Positions 53,671 through 62,554 of a stretch of DNA of 64,000 nucleotides are shown piece by piece; position 1 is the stretch's first letter; the number at the start of each line of letters is the position of its first letter. The DNA is from Bacillus sp. MYb209 (lineage in GTDB: Bacteria; Bacillota; Bacilli; Bacillales; Bacillaceae_G). Under the pieces are notes generated by a model. That model had not been told where the DNA came from. It did not search any database and saw only the letters and a list, made by a program, of their open reading frames with translations. The DNA is taken from positions 292,230-356,229 of the forward strand of contig NZ_PCNZ01000002.1 of assembly GCF_002975175.1 (NCBI RefSeq), in the 5' to 3' direction. The translations under genes were made by a program, and so were the position numbers.

Positions 53671-54369
53671 ATGGATATTTTTGAAGGAGCACGGCATCTT
53701 TCTAATGGCGAATGGGTTATCCGAGCGATTATAGCTTATATATTTTTAATTCTTGTTGCGAAAGCGATGGGGCAAAGGTCTATTGCGCAACTAAGATTTT
53801 TAGACGTCGTATTAGTGCTATTGTTAGGGGGAAACATTTCTAATGCACTATCTGATGAAAAAGTTGGGTTACTTGGTTCCATGATTACAACCTTTATACT
53901 AGTTGTACTTCATATTGTAAGCTCAGTTTTAATGTTGAAATGGGATAGGTGGAGACGTTTTTTAGAGCCTGCACCTATTATTCTTATACATAATGGTTCC
54001 ATTGATTTTAGTAATTTAAAAAAAGCAAGAATTACGGTGGAATATTTATTTTCGGAGCTTCGTTTGCAAAATGTGAGCGATATTGCCACAATTAAATTGG
54101 CATTGTGGGAAGCAAGCGGTGTTGTTTCTGTATTTCAGTATCCAGAATATGAAACAGTTTCTCGTCTTGATCTTAAAGTGGCGGGGAGAAAATCTCCAGT
54201 TGCTTTTATTTTAGTGAAGGATGGTAGAATTCAGCAAGATGTTCTCGCTTTATTAGGAAAAACGGAAGAGTGGGCGAAAGAATTTTTAGAGAAGGGTACG
54301 GAAATCGAATCCATTATGTTAGCTACGGTAGATGAAGCATATAAAATAAATATTTTGTTAAAAAAATGA
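53671..54369 (+). CDS. DUF421 (YetF-like) membrane protein
   Basis: A 232-residue DUF421 protein: three N-terminal membrane helices (about residues 16-34, 42-56 and 66-88) and two soluble domains with the family patterns ITVEYLFSELRLQNVSDIATIKLALWEASG and PVAFILVKDGRIQQDVLALLGKTEEWA. Homologues in B. subtilis (YetF, YdfR and others) are tied to spore germination and membrane traits, but no biochemical activity is settled. The long hairpin upstream may control translation. Confidence 0.85.
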   Translation: MDIFEGARHLSNGEWVIRAIIAYIFLILVAKAMGQRSIAQLRFLDVVLVLLLGGNISNALSDEKVGLLGSMITTFILVVLHIVSSVLMLKWDRWRRFLEPAPIILIHNGSIDFSNLKKARITVEYLFSELRLQNVSDIATIKLALWEASGVVSVFQYPEYETVSRLDLKVAGRKSPVAFILVKDGRIQQDVLALLGKTEEWAKEFLEKGTEIESIMLATVDEAYKINILLKK

Positions 54370-54439
54370 AAAACATACGCATTTTGTCGTTTCATACATA
54401 TGATACAATAGTGTCGACAACAAAAAGGGAGGTGTTTCC

Positions 54440-54898
54440 ATGGGATATGTAGAGGAATTAAGAAAAGTAGTTGGTCATCGCCCTTTAATCTTAGTTGGTG
54501 CTGTTGTACTCGTTATAAATGAAAGTGGATATGTATTATTACAGCAAAGAACAGAGCCGTACGGAAAATGGGGGCTGCCTGGCGGGCTAATGGAGCTTGG
54601 TGAATCACCAGAAGAAACAGCTTACCGTGAAGTATATGAAGAGACAGGAATAGAAGTAAAGAACCTCCGATTAATCAATGTATTTTCTGGAGCGAACTAT
54701 TTTACAAAATTAACAAACGGTGATGAGTTTCAATCCGTAACGACAGCCTATTATACCGATCAATATGAAGGGAATTTTGTTATGAATAAAGAAGAAGCGG
54801 TTCAGCTTAAATTCTTCCCGGTAACAGAGCTACCTGATTATATTGTAGGATCGCATAAAAAAATGATTGTGGAATATATGAAAATTATGGAAAAATAA
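54440..54898 (+). CDS. NUDIX hydrolase
   Basis: A 152-residue NUDIX enzyme. The NUDIX box is intact: GGLMELGESPEETAYREVYEETGIEV (Gx5Ex7REUxEExGU). It hydrolyses nucleoside diphosphate derivatives of unknown identity. It starts with ATG 54440 after GGGAGGTG and ends just before the -10 of the yjdF riboswitch transcript. Confidence 0.9.
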   Translation: MGYVEELRKVVGHRPLILVGAVVLVINESGYVLLQQRTEPYGKWGLPGGLMELGESPEETAYREVYEETGIEVKNLRLINVFSGANYFTKLTNGDEFQSVTTAYYTDQYEGNFVMNKEEAVQLKFFPVTELPDYIVGSHKKMIVEYMKIMEK

Positions 54899-54916
54899 GA
54901 TATAATAGTAGTGAAA

Positions 54917-55001
54917 GAAATACAAAAACACTGATCTGGTTGGTAGTCCAGACGCATGATTTCATGTCAGTAACCTTCCCCTCCGGGATGTCCAGTATTT
55001 C
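54917..55001 (+). ncRNA. yjdF riboswitch (azaaromatic-sensing)
   Basis: The closing stem P1 is GAAATAC (54917-54923) with GTATTTC (54995-55001). Inside are the conserved stretches GATCTGG...CCAGAC, GCATGATTTCATGTC and CCTTCCCCTCCGGGATGTCCAG that I associate with the yjdF motif. A TATAAT at 54901-54906 gives a start just before P1. It lies directly upstream of a yjdF homologue, the known partner gene. The T6 run and AGGGGGGG downstream suggest control of translation start. Confidence 0.85.
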
Positions 55002-55024
55002 TAATTTTTTAGGGGGGGCTGTCA

Positions 55025-55432
55025 ATGGAGTTGACAGTATATTATGATGGTCAATTTTTTGCAGGAATTATTACGCACAAAGAAAAAGGAAAGTTGTATG
55101 GAGCAAGGTATATTTTTGGAACGGAACCATCAGATGAAGAAGTATTTATATTTGTAAATGGTCCAATGTTAGCGCATTTCCAGCACTTTGCAAGATGTGG
55201 TGTGGAATTTAAAGAAAAGCAGCGTCCGAAAAATATAAAGCGTATCATACGGCAAGCCGCAAAAGAAGTAAATATAAAACGTTGTACAAAGGCGCAAGAG
55301 GCAATTAGTTTATCCTATGAGTTGCATAAACAAGAAAAGAAAGTGCAATCCAAAGTGAAGCGAGAGGCAGAAAAGAAGCGAAAACGTTTTATAAAAGTAC
55401 AAAAGGCAAAGCAAAAACATCGAGGTCATTAA
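55025..55432 (+). CDS. yjdF: YjdF-family protein (DUF2992)
   Basis: A 135-residue DUF2992 protein: a folded N-terminal half (MELTVYYDGQFFAGIITHKEKGKLYGARYIFG...) and a strongly basic C-terminal helix (KRKRFIKVQKAKQKHRGH). Its biochemical role is unknown. The family is the usual target of the yjdF riboswitch, which responds to azaaromatic compounds, so a role in detoxifying or handling such molecules is the common proposal. ATG 55025 follows AGGGGGGG. Confidence 0.88.
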   Translation: MELTVYYDGQFFAGIITHKEKGKLYGARYIFGTEPSDEEVFIFVNGPMLAHFQHFARCGVEFKEKQRPKNIKRIIRQAAKEVNIKRCTKAQEAISLSYELHKQEKKVQSKVKREAEKKRKRFIKVQKAKQKHRGH

Positions 55433-55433
55433 G

Positions 55434-55468
55434 AAAAGGTGTTAGAGCAAGAGCTCTAACACCTTTTC
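55434..55468 (+). terminator. Terminator of yjdF
   Basis: GGTGTTAGAGC pairs with GCTCTAACACC on an AAGA loop, flanked by AAAA and TTTT. Confidence 0.88.
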
Positions 55469-55554
55469 TATGCTGAAATACAAGTAAACTTACTTGTATT
55501 CTCTAAACATTAACTGGTAAGATACAAATAGGTAGAATTAGAGGAGGGAAAAGA

Positions 55555-55989
55555 TTGATTAACTTTAACTTTTTTATGAATGATGTTGTCCGTCAAGCGC
55601 GTGAAGAGATTGTCTCTGCGGGATATACAGAATTGACGACACCAGAAGCAGTCGAAGAAGCATTTAAAAGAAATGGTACAACACTTGTAATGGTAAACTC
55701 TGTATGTGGTTGTGCAGGTGGCATTGCTCGTCCTGCTGCTGCACATTCCGTACATTATGATAAACGCCCTAACCACCTTGTAACGGTATTTGCGGGTCAA
55801 GATAAAGAAGCAACAGCAAGAGCTCGTGAATATTTTGAAGGATATCCACCTTCATCTCCATCATTTGCTTTATTGAAAGATGGAAAAATTGTAACGATGG
55901 TAGAACGTCATGAAATTGAAGGTCATGAACCAATGCAAGTAATTGCAAAACTACAATCTTATTTCGAAGATAATTGCGAAGAACTATAG
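55555..55989 (+). CDS. brxB: Bacilliredoxin BrxB (YqiW-like)
   Basis: Removes bacillithiol from S-bacillithiolated proteins after oxidative stress. The 144-residue DUF1094 protein has the CGC redox motif in [15 protein letters not shown] (Cys51 and Cys53). I use TTG 55555 because [17 protein letters not shown] aligns with the family start. The alternative paralogue name is BrxA (YphP); synteny with artPQR and yqjA favours BrxB. Confidence 0.88.
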   Translation: MINFNFFMNDVVRQAREEIVSAGYTELTTPEAVEEAFKRNGTTLVMVNSVCGCAGGIARPAAAHSVHYDKRPNHLVTVFAGQDKEATARAREYFEGYPPSSPSFALLKDGKIVTMVERHEIEGHEPMQVIAKLQSYFEDNCEEL

Positions 55990-55999
55990 GGAAGAGAAA

Positions 56000-56038
56000 A
56001 GACGGTACGTCCACGATCAAGTGGGTGTACCGTCTTTT
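56000..56038 (+). terminator. Terminator of brxB
   Basis: AGACGGTAC pairs with GTACCGTCT, continued by CCAC/GTGG around the loop, and is followed by TTTTTT. Confidence 0.9.
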
Positions 56039-56063
56039 TTATTTAGTTTTTAACATAATTAAA

Positions 56064-56179
56064 CATGAATGATGTTATTATTTTATGCATGTTTTTATGC
56101 ATCTAAAATGACTTTAATATTGTTTTTTGTATTTATTTTTATTTTGAATGTTGCATAAAAATGAAAGTGTTGATACAAT
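56064..56179 (+). promoter_or_regulatory. artPQR promoter with ArgR-like boxes
   Basis: TTGCAT (56151-56156) and TACAAT (56174-56179) are exactly 17 bases apart. GCATAAAAATGAAAG, which overlaps the -35 and spacer, is close to the ARG box core (AATAAAAATKCAAK). Upstream are a direct repeat of TTTTATGCAT (56081-56090 and 56093-56102) and CATGAAT at 56064, further half-site-like elements. AhrC control is inferred. Confidence 0.6.
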
Positions 56180-56239
56180 ACAAACATCGAATAAATATTC
56201 TATTTAACTTTTAAATATACATTATTAGGGGGAAGAAAG

Positions 56240-57019
56240 ATGAAGAAGTTATTATCAATATCATTTGCACTTATTTTAATTGTAAGTATGTTCAGTGCTT
56301 GTAGTAATGGGGAAGAAAAGGCGAAGAGTGAGAATAAAAAAGTACTTGTTATGGGGACTTCAGCAGACTATAAACCGTATGAATACGTGGAAGCATCAAA
56401 AAGTGATGAAATTATCGGTTTTGATGTTGATATTGCAAAATATATCGGAAAAGAACTTGGGTATGAAGTAAAAGTGAAAGATATGGATTTTGGAGGATTA
56501 TTAGCATCTCTTAGCTCAGGAAAAGTTGATTTCGTTATGGCAGGTATGACGCCAACTGCAGAACGTAAAAATAATGCTGATTTCACAGATATTTATTTTG
56601 TTGCTAAAAATATGATTGTTTCAAAAAAAGGCTCTAATATTAAATCATTAGAAGATTTAAAAGGAAAAAAAGTAGGGGTACAAACAGGATCAATCCAAGA
56701 AGAAAAAGCAGAAGAATTTAAAAAACAAGTCGATTTCAAAGCTGAGGGACGTGACCGTATACCAGAAATCGTACAAGAAATTAAAGCTGGTCGTTTTGAC
56801 GCTGCAATTATAGAAGACACAGTTGCAAAAAATTATTTAGAAAAAATGAAAGAACTACAAGGAATTGAAATTCAAGAAGCACCAGAAGAAGTAGGTGCAG
56901 CAATTGCTCTTCCGAAAAACAGTGATAAAACAGAAGAATTTAATAAAGTAATTAAGAAAATGCAAGAAAATGGAGAAATGGATAAATTAGTGAAGAAATG
57001 GTTTGGCAGCGGAAAATAA
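56240..57019 (+). CDS. artP: Arginine ABC transporter substrate-binding lipoprotein
   Basis: A 259-residue solute-binding lipoprotein. The signal peptide ends with the lipobox FSAC (Cys22 region). The mature part is a family 3 binding protein (VMGTSADYKPYEYVE..., GFDVDIAKYIGKELGYEV, VDFVMAGMTPTAERKNNADFTDIYF). It matches B. subtilis YqiX (ArtP), the high-affinity arginine binder, in motifs and gene context. It starts with ATG 56240 after AGGGGG. Confidence 0.92.
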   Translation: MKKLLSISFALILIVSMFSACSNGEEKAKSENKKVLVMGTSADYKPYEYVEASKSDEIIGFDVDIAKYIGKELGYEVKVKDMDFGGLLASLSSGKVDFVMAGMTPTAERKNNADFTDIYFVAKNMIVSKKGSNIKSLEDLKGKKVGVQTGSIQEEKAEEFKKQVDFKAEGRDRIPEIVQEIKAGRFDAAIIEDTVAKNYLEKMKELQGIEIQEAPEEVGAAIALPKNSDKTEEFNKVIKKMQENGEMDKLVKKWFGSGK

Positions 57020-57055
57020 GCTGCCTTTCACTTTTCTGTGAGGGGAATGAAAAGG

Positions 57056-57715
57056 ATGAATCTAGATTTTTCGGCAATTACGCCTTCAATACCATATATA
57101 TTAAAGGGCTTAGAAGTTACATTGAAAATTGTAGCTGCATCAGCTGTGGTAGGATTTATTTTAGGAACGTTATTAGCACTTTGCAAAATTGCTAGAATAC
57201 GAGTATTAAATATTGCAGCAGATATTTATACGTCAATATTTCGTGGCACACCGCTAGTATTGCAATTAATGATTATTTATTTCGGTGTTCCGCAAATGAT
57301 GGATTATGAGATACCAGCCTTTTTAGCAGCTGTACTTGCATTTAGCTTAAACTCAGGTGCATATATGTCAGAAGTGATTCGTGCCGGCATTCAAGCAGTC
57401 GATAAAGGACAAACAGAAGCAGCAATGGCTTTAGGTATTCCGTACAGTAAAATGATGAGAAATATTATTTTTCCTCAAGCTTTAAAAAATATATTACCAG
57501 CGCTTGTGAATGAGTTTGCGACACTTACGAAAGAGTCGGCTGTAGTAACTGTAATAGGAGCGACTGATTTAATGCGCCGTGCTTATATTGTAGGCGGTGA
57601 AACATTTAAATATCTTGAGCCATTACTGTTTGTTGGACTTATTTATTATATATTAGTAATTATTCTTACATTAGTCGGGAAGGCAATTGAAGGGAGAATG
57701 AAGAAAAGTGATTAA
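57056..57715 (+). CDS. artQ: Arginine ABC transporter permease
   Basis: A 219-residue HisM-type permease with five membrane helices and the EAA-like loop [34 protein letters not shown] that contacts the ATPase. ATG 57056 gives [18 protein letters not shown]; upstream in-frame starts crowd the GAGGGG site. It overlaps artR by 8 bp. Confidence 0.92.
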   Translation: MNLDFSAITPSIPYILKGLEVTLKIVAASAVVGFILGTLLALCKIARIRVLNIAADIYTSIFRGTPLVLQLMIIYFGVPQMMDYEIPAFLAAVLAFSLNSGAYMSEVIRAGIQAVDKGQTEAAMALGIPYSKMMRNIIFPQALKNILPALVNEFATLTKESAVVTVIGATDLMRRAYIVGGETFKYLEPLLFVGLIYYILVIILTLVGKAIEGRMKKSD

Positions 57716-58430
57716 AATTGACAACCTTCATAAATCATTTGGAAAAAATGAAGTATTAAAAGGAATTACAACAACGATTGAAAAAGGAGAAGTTGTTGCA
57801 ATTATCGGACCGTCTGGATCTGGAAAGTCAACGTTTTTACGCTGTATGAATGTACTAGAAGCACCGACAGCTGGTCACATTTGGATTGGAACGGAAGAAG
57901 TAACGAATCCGAAAACAAATATTATGCATGTTCGTGAAAATGTCGGAATGGTATTTCAACATTTTCACTTATTCCCTCATATGACTGTATTAGAAAATAT
58001 TACGTATGCTCCTATCAATGTAAAAGGAGTAACGAAGCAAGAGGCTGAAAAAAAAGCTGAGAAACTTCTAGAAAAAGTGGGGTTATTAGATAAGAAAGAT
58101 GCATATCCAAATCGCCTTTCAGGTGGACAAAAGCAACGTGTAGCAATTGCAAGAGCATTAGCGATGGAACCGGAAGTTATGTTATTTGATGAACCGACCT
58201 CTGCGCTAGATCCAGAAATGGTGAAAGAAGTGTTAGAAGTTATGAAATCATTAGTTACGACAGGAATGACGATGGCAATCGTTACACATGAAATGGGATT
58301 TGCAAAAGAAGTAGCAGACCGCGTTCTCTTTCTAGATGGTGGAAAGCTCGTAGAAGATAGTAATCCGGAAGAGTTTTTTACAGCACCAAAAAGTGACCGT
58401 GCAAAAGAATTTTTGCAAAAAATATTGTAA
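57708..58430 (+). CDS. artR: Arginine ABC transporter ATP-binding protein
   Basis: A 240-residue polar amino acid ATPase: Walker [10 protein letters not shown] near residue 34, Q-loop [10 protein letters not shown], signature [15 protein letters not shown], Walker [13 protein letters not shown] and the H-loop VTHEMGFA. The start is GTG 57708, inside the end of artQ. It completes the artPQR importer. Confidence 0.94.
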   Translation: MIKIDNLHKSFGKNEVLKGITTTIEKGEVVAIIGPSGSGKSTFLRCMNVLEAPTAGHIWIGTEEVTNPKTNIMHVRENVGMVFQHFHLFPHMTVLENITYAPINVKGVTKQEAEKKAEKLLEKVGLLDKKDAYPNRLSGGQKQRVAIARALAMEPEVMLFDEPTSALDPEMVKEVLEVMKSLVTTGMTMAIVTHEMGFAKEVADRVLFLDGGKLVEDSNPEEFFTAPKSDRAKEFLQKIL

Positions 58431-58459
58431 TATGTAAAGGTTAAGTGAACAATAGATAG

Positions 58460-58490
58460 AAAAGGATGACATTGCGTCATCCTTTTTTTA
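58460..58490 (+). terminator. Terminator of artPQR
   Basis: AAAGGATGAC pairs with GTCATCCTTT on an ATTGC loop and is followed by T5. Confidence 0.9.
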
Positions 58491-58530
58491 TAATATTTTT
58501 AAAGACATTTATACATATAGGAGTAATGAT

Positions 58531-59499
58531 ATGTTTAAAATTGGATATAGAACAGTGAAAACAGCGCTTGGAACGGGTGCGGCAGTTTTTATTGCTCAGT
58601 TATTAGGATTAGAATTTTATAGTTCAGCTGGTATTTTAGTCATTTTATGCGTGCAAAATACGAAACGGAAATCCGTTCAAGTATCGTTGCACCGTTTTTT
58701 AGCTTGTGTATTATCGATGGTATTTGCGTTTTGTATTTTTGAAACGATTGGTTATACACCACTTGCGATTAGCGTATTGCTGCTTACCTTTATTCCGACT
58801 GCAGTTATGTGCAAAATTCAAGAAGGGATTGTCACGAGTTCGGTTATCGTTATGCATCTGTATTCATTAAAGCAAATTACATGGTCTATAGTTGGTAATG
58901 AAATTGCTATATTAACGATTGGAATTAGTGTCGCTTTATTAGTAAACATGTACATGCCAAGCAGTGAGAATAAACTGAAAGAGTATCAAGGGAAAATAGA
59001 AGACCATTTCAGAACGATTTTGTTTGAAATGGTCGTTTATTTACGAAATCGAGATAGTAATTGGAGTGGGGCCGAATTAATTGAAACAGAAATGATGCTG
59101 AAAGAAGCAAAAGATTTATCATTTAAAAAACTTGAGAATGAATTTATGCGTGAAGATGACTATTATTATCGGTATTTTGATATGCGTATGCAGCAATTTG
59201 AAATTTTGGAGCGAATGATACCATTAGCTGCATCACTATCTTGGACGTATGAACAAGCTGATATGATTGCAGACGTAATTGAAAATATAGGGAATTCTAT
59301 TCGTCCTGAAAGTACAGGGGTCATTTCGTTAAGACAACTTCAAGAAATGCGAGAAGTATTTAGAGAAATGCCTTTACCAGTCTCGCGAGAAGAATTTGAA
59401 ATACGTGCAAAACTCGTTCAACTTGTTTATGAAATGGAGCAATATTTACTCATTAAAAGTCGTTTTAAGGGAAAGGATAATATAAAAGAACTTATTTAG
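58531..59499 (+). CDS. yqjA: Aromatic acid exporter-family protein YqjA
   Basis: A 322-residue ArAE/DUF939 protein, the length of B. subtilis YqjA. The N-terminal half has about six membrane helices (TALGTGAAVFIAQLLGLEFYSSAGILVIL, VQNTKRKSVQVSLHRFLACVLS), and the C-terminal half is soluble and helical (about residues 150-320). Families of this type are linked with export of aromatic acids; the Bacillus substrate is not known. Confidence 0.85.
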   Translation: MFKIGYRTVKTALGTGAAVFIAQLLGLEFYSSAGILVILCVQNTKRKSVQVSLHRFLACVLSMVFAFCIFETIGYTPLAISVLLLTFIPTAVMCKIQEGIVTSSVIVMHLYSLKQITWSIVGNEIAILTIGISVALLVNMYMPSSENKLKEYQGKIEDHFRTILFEMVVYLRNRDSNWSGAELIETEMMLKEAKDLSFKKLENEFMREDDYYYRYFDMRMQQFEILERMIPLAASLSWTYEQADMIADVIENIGNSIRPESTGVISLRQLQEMREVFREMPLPVSREEFEIRAKLVQLVYEMEQYLLIKSRFKGKDNIKELI

Positions 59500-59515
59500 A
59501 AGGTAGGAATTATGT

Positions 59516-60076
59516 ATGCCGTATCTTCTTTCTTTATTATTATGTCTTTCTTTATCACCAATCTGGCCTCTTGGTGATAACCCACGTGCTGGAGATCCTT
59601 TTATAATTGTAAATAAAGCAACGAATAAACTAGCTTACATTGATGATGGGAAGATCCAAAAGGTTTTTCCAGTAGCGACAGGGAAAACAAATGAATTAAC
59701 CCCAGAAGGAACCTTTGACATTGTATTGAAGGCGAAGGATCCATATTATATTGCGAAGGATATTCCTGGGGGCTCTCCAAAAAATCCACTTGGATCGAGA
59801 TGGATGGGATTTAATGCAAGAGGAACGGATGGAAGTAAGTATGGGATACACGGGACAAACCAGCCTAGTTCAATTGGAAAATATATTTCGCAAGGATGTA
59901 TAAGAATGAAGAAATATGATGTGGAATATTTGTTTGATCGTATTCCACTTGGAACGAAAGTATCGATTGTGAAATCGAAAAAAACATTTCAGCAATTGGC
60001 GAAGGAAAAAGGGGCCATAGTATTTGGAAAAGTCAACGAAACGGTTGGCTTTTCTCTTTTCTATAAGTTGTCTTGA
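59516..60076 (+). CDS. L,D-transpeptidase (YkuD domain)
   Basis: A 186-residue secreted protein with an N-terminal hydrophobic signal (LLSLLLCLSLSPIWPLG) and a YkuD catalytic domain. The active-site motif is HGTN...SQGCIRMKKYD, with catalytic His and Cys intact. Such enzymes make 3-3 cross-links in peptidoglycan or attach proteins; in Bacillus several act on the spore wall. No LysM domain is present. The start is ATG 59516, 16 bp after yqjA. Confidence 0.9.
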   Translation: MPYLLSLLLCLSLSPIWPLGDNPRAGDPFIIVNKATNKLAYIDDGKIQKVFPVATGKTNELTPEGTFDIVLKAKDPYYIAKDIPGGSPKNPLGSRWMGFNARGTDGSKYGIHGTNQPSSIGKYISQGCIRMKKYDVEYLFDRIPLGTKVSIVKSKKTFQQLAKEKGAIVFGKVNETVGFSLFYKLS

Positions 60077-60140
60077 CATGTGTACATAACCATGCGTTAA
60101 TGAGAATATATAAAGATAATTGAGTAAAGGGGTTGCTCAT

Positions 60141-60380
60141 ATGTATTTAAATCCAAAAATTTCTTACATGCAGTTTTGTGTTGGTTTTCTATTTGTTATT
60201 ACATTCATATTGGCAACTTTTAATATATGTTCTTACGTTGTAGCGATTGTATTTATGGCATTACTCAATCTTACTTTTGTTATTGGGGCATTTCAGCAGA
60301 AACAATATACAAGTTTTGTAATAGCACTTGTAATGGCCTTTTCCTTTAGTATTGTAGCAATTGTTATATATATAAAATAA
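60141..60380 (+). CDS. Small membrane protein, 79 aa
   Basis: Starts MYLNPKISYMQFCVGFLFVITFIL from ATG 60141 after AAAGGGG. Three hydrophobic segments fill almost the whole protein (about residues 11-28, 32-50 and 57-78). A terminator follows. Family not recognised. Confidence 0.6.
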   Translation: MYLNPKISYMQFCVGFLFVITFILATFNICSYVVAIVFMALLNLTFVIGAFQQKQYTSFVIALVMAFSFSIVAIVIYIK

Positions 60381-60395
60381 AATGTTCATTATAAG

Positions 60396-60431
60396 ATAGA
60401 CTATCTCGATTTCGAGATGGTCTATTTTGTA
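60396..60431 (+). terminator. Terminator of the 79-aa gene
   Basis: AGACTATCTCG pairs with CGAGATGGTCT (one G-T) on an ATTT loop, followed by ATTTTG. Confidence 0.78.
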
Positions 60432-60444
60432 TGTGTAAGCAGTA

Positions 60445-60474
60445 AAAAAAGGACGAGTGAATCGTCCTTTTTAC
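60445..60474 (-). terminator. Terminator of the prli42-like gene
   Basis: AAAAAGGACGA pairs with TCGTCCTTTTT on a GTGAA loop; on the minus strand it follows the stop codon of the 30-residue gene. Confidence 0.85.
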
Positions 60475-60563
60475 CAAAACATACTTGCGCCAGTAAGTAA
60501 TGTTGTTACAAGCATAGAAATTAGCATTATATAAACCATAATTTTTTGAGCTTTTTTATGCAT
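60471..60563 (-). CDS. Prli42-like stressosome miniprotein, 30 aa
   Basis: A very short gene outside normal cutoffs. It starts MHKKAQKIMVYIMLISMLVT seven bases after a perfect AAGGAGG and ends TTLLTGASMFW: a basic N-terminus and one membrane helix. Size, charge pattern and VxxIMLxxMxxxxLL spacing agree with Prli42, which anchors the stressosome in Listeria and is annotated widely in Bacilli. A dedicated terminator follows. Identification rests on pattern only. Confidence 0.7.
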   Translation of the reverse strand: MHKKAQKIMVYIMLISMLVTTLLTGASMFW

Positions 60564-60751
60564 CGTTAAACCTCCTTGCAAATCAGTACAATTTCATTGT
60601 AACGAGAAATGAAATTGTGGACAAGGGGAGAGAAATGACAAATTTCGAGAAGTGTGTGTAAAGTATAACAGGAAATTTGCGTGCACGTGGAGAATATATT
60701 AGAAGATGGAGTGCAATTTTTTTGTTATGCAAGCTGAAGAATGGAGATACG

Positions 60752-61297
60752 ATGATGAAAATATACGAAACAGATCGCTTACATTTAAGGGAAATTGATG
60801 AGTCGTATGCGGAAAAAGTTCTTCAATATTACGACAGAAATCGTGAGTTTTTAAAAGCATGGGAAGAGTATAGGCCAGATGATTTTTTCACGTTAGATTA
60901 TCAAAAAAAAAGGTTACAAAAGGATAGAAGAGAGTTCGCGGAAGGTAAGATTATCAGGCTATGGATTTTTAAAAAGGGTGATGATACGAAAATTATTGGG
61001 TGTATTTCATTTAACCTAATCGTTCGCGGAATTTATCAGTCTTGTGTACTTGGTTATAAATTAGATAAGGAAGAGTTAAATAAAGGTTATACAACAGAAG
61101 CACTTAGAAAAGCAATTCAAGTTACCTTTGGAGAATTTCATTTACATCGTATAGAAGCACCGATTATGCCACGAAACTTAGCATCTATACAAGTAGTGAC
61201 AAAGATAGGGTTTCAATATGAAGGTGTATCTCGCAAAATGTTGATGGTAAATGGAGTTTGGGAAGATCATATGCGTTGGGTGTTATTAAACGAGTAA
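60752..61297 (+). CDS. GNAT-family acetyltransferase, RimJ-like
   Basis: A 181-residue GNAT protein: KIYETDRLHLREIDESYAEKVLQYY at the start, then IIGCISFNLIVRGIYQSCVLGYKLDKEELNKGYTTEAL, the acetyl-CoA pocket, and HRIEAPIMPRNLASIQVVTKIGFQYEG. This is the pattern of ribosomal-protein-alanine N-acetyltransferases. ATG 60752 is five to six bases after GGAG. The real substrate is unknown. Confidence 0.85.
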   Translation: MMKIYETDRLHLREIDESYAEKVLQYYDRNREFLKAWEEYRPDDFFTLDYQKKRLQKDRREFAEGKIIRLWIFKKGDDTKIIGCISFNLIVRGIYQSCVLGYKLDKEELNKGYTTEALRKAIQVTFGEFHLHRIEAPIMPRNLASIQVVTKIGFQYEGVSRKMLMVNGVWEDHMRWVLLNE

Positions 61298-61300
61298 TAG

Positions 61301-61343
61301 AAAGCAGATGGATATCTAGATGTGTTAACCATCTGTTTTTTGT
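61301..61343 (+). terminator. Terminator of the GNAT gene
   Basis: CAGATGG pairs with CCATCTG across a long loop (17 bases, itself with ATCTAGAT) and is followed by TTTTTT. Confidence 0.65.
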
Positions 61344-61424
61344 CTTGTATTTCGAAACTTTTGCGAAATTCTGTTATAATTAATGTTGTTACATACATAA
61401 TGGTAGTGCAGGAGGCGCAGTCTT

Positions 61425-62543
61425 ATGATTAATCAAGAACGTTTAGTAAATGAATTTATGGAGTTAGTACAAGTAGATTCTGAAACAAAATTTGAAGCAG
61501 AAATTTGCAAAGTGTTAACAGAGAAATTTACTGCTTTAGGTGTAGAAGTATTTGAAGATGACACAATGGCTGAAACTGGTCATGGTGCAGGTAACTTAAT
61601 TTGTACTTTACCAGCAACAAAAGACGGTGTTGATACAATTTATTTCACTTCTCATATGGATACAGTAGTTCCTGGTAATGGAATTAAGCCTTCTATTAAA
61701 GATGGATATATCGTATCAGATGGTACTACAATTTTAGGAGCCGATGACAAAGCTGGATTAGCATCTATGTTTGAAGCGATTCGTGTCTTAAAAGAGAAAA
61801 ACATTCCGCATGGTAAAATTGAATTTATTATTACAGTTGGAGAAGAATCTGGTCTTATTGGTGCAAAAGCGTTAGACCGTGAGCGTATTACAGCAAAATA
61901 TGGTTATGCATTAGATAGTGATGGAAAAGTTGGTGAAATTGTAGTTGCAGCGCCAACACAAGCGAAAGTGAATGCGATTATTCGTGGGAAAACAGCTCAT
62001 GCTGGCGTAGCACCAGAAAAGGGTGTATCTGCAATTACTATCGCAGCAAAAGCAATCGCAAAGATGCCACTTGGTCGTATCGATTCTGAAACAACTGCAA
62101 ATATTGGACGTTTTGAAGGTGGTACACAAACAAATATCGTTTGCGATCATGTTCAAATCTTTGCAGAAGCTCGTTCTTTAATAAATGAGAAAATGGAAGC
62201 ACAAGTTGCAAAAATGAAAGAAGCATTTGAAACAACTGCAAAAGAAATGGGTGGTCATGCAGACGTTGAAGTAAACGTTATGTATCCAGGATTTAAGTTT
62301 GCTGCTGGCGATCACGTTGTAGAAGTTGCGAAACGTGCAGCTGAAAACATCGGTCGTACGCCTTCTCTTCACCAAAGTGGTGGTGGAAGTGATGCGAACG
62401 TAATCGCAGGACATGGTATCCCAACAGTTAACTTAGCAGTTGGTTATGAAGAAATTCATACAACAAATGAAAAAATTCCTGTTGAAGAATTAGCGAAAAC
62501 AGCAGAATTAGTTGTAGCTATTATCGAAGAAGTAGCGAAGTAA
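61425..62543 (+). CDS. yqjE: M20-family tripeptidase-like peptidase (YqjE)
   Basis: A zinc-dependent peptidase T-like protein of 372 residues. Metal-binding residues are visible in TSHMDTVVPG, ILGADDKAGLA, VGEESGLIG and the C-terminal VGYEEIHTTNE; the dimerisation lid lies at about 180-290. It probably releases N-terminal residues from short peptides in the cytosol. It starts with ATG 61425 after AGGAGG and matches B. subtilis yqjE in size and place. Confidence 0.88.
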   Translation: MINQERLVNEFMELVQVDSETKFEAEICKVLTEKFTALGVEVFEDDTMAETGHGAGNLICTLPATKDGVDTIYFTSHMDTVVPGNGIKPSIKDGYIVSDGTTILGADDKAGLASMFEAIRVLKEKNIPHGKIEFIITVGEESGLIGAKALDRERITAKYGYALDSDGKVGEIVVAAPTQAKVNAIIRGKTAHAGVAPEKGVSAITIAAKAIAKMPLGRIDSETTANIGRFEGGTQTNIVCDHVQIFAEARSLINEKMEAQVAKMKEAFETTAKEMGGHADVEVNVMYPGFKFAAGDHVVEVAKRAAENIGRTPSLHQSGGGSDANVIAGHGIPTVNLAVGYEEIHTTNEKIPVEELAKTAELVVAIIEEVAK

Positions 62544-62554
62544 GTAATAAAGTC

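Noticed and set aside
57977-58480. 167-codon minus-strand frame opposite artR
   Set aside because: Long only because of the codon use of the clear ABC ATPase gene on the other strand.
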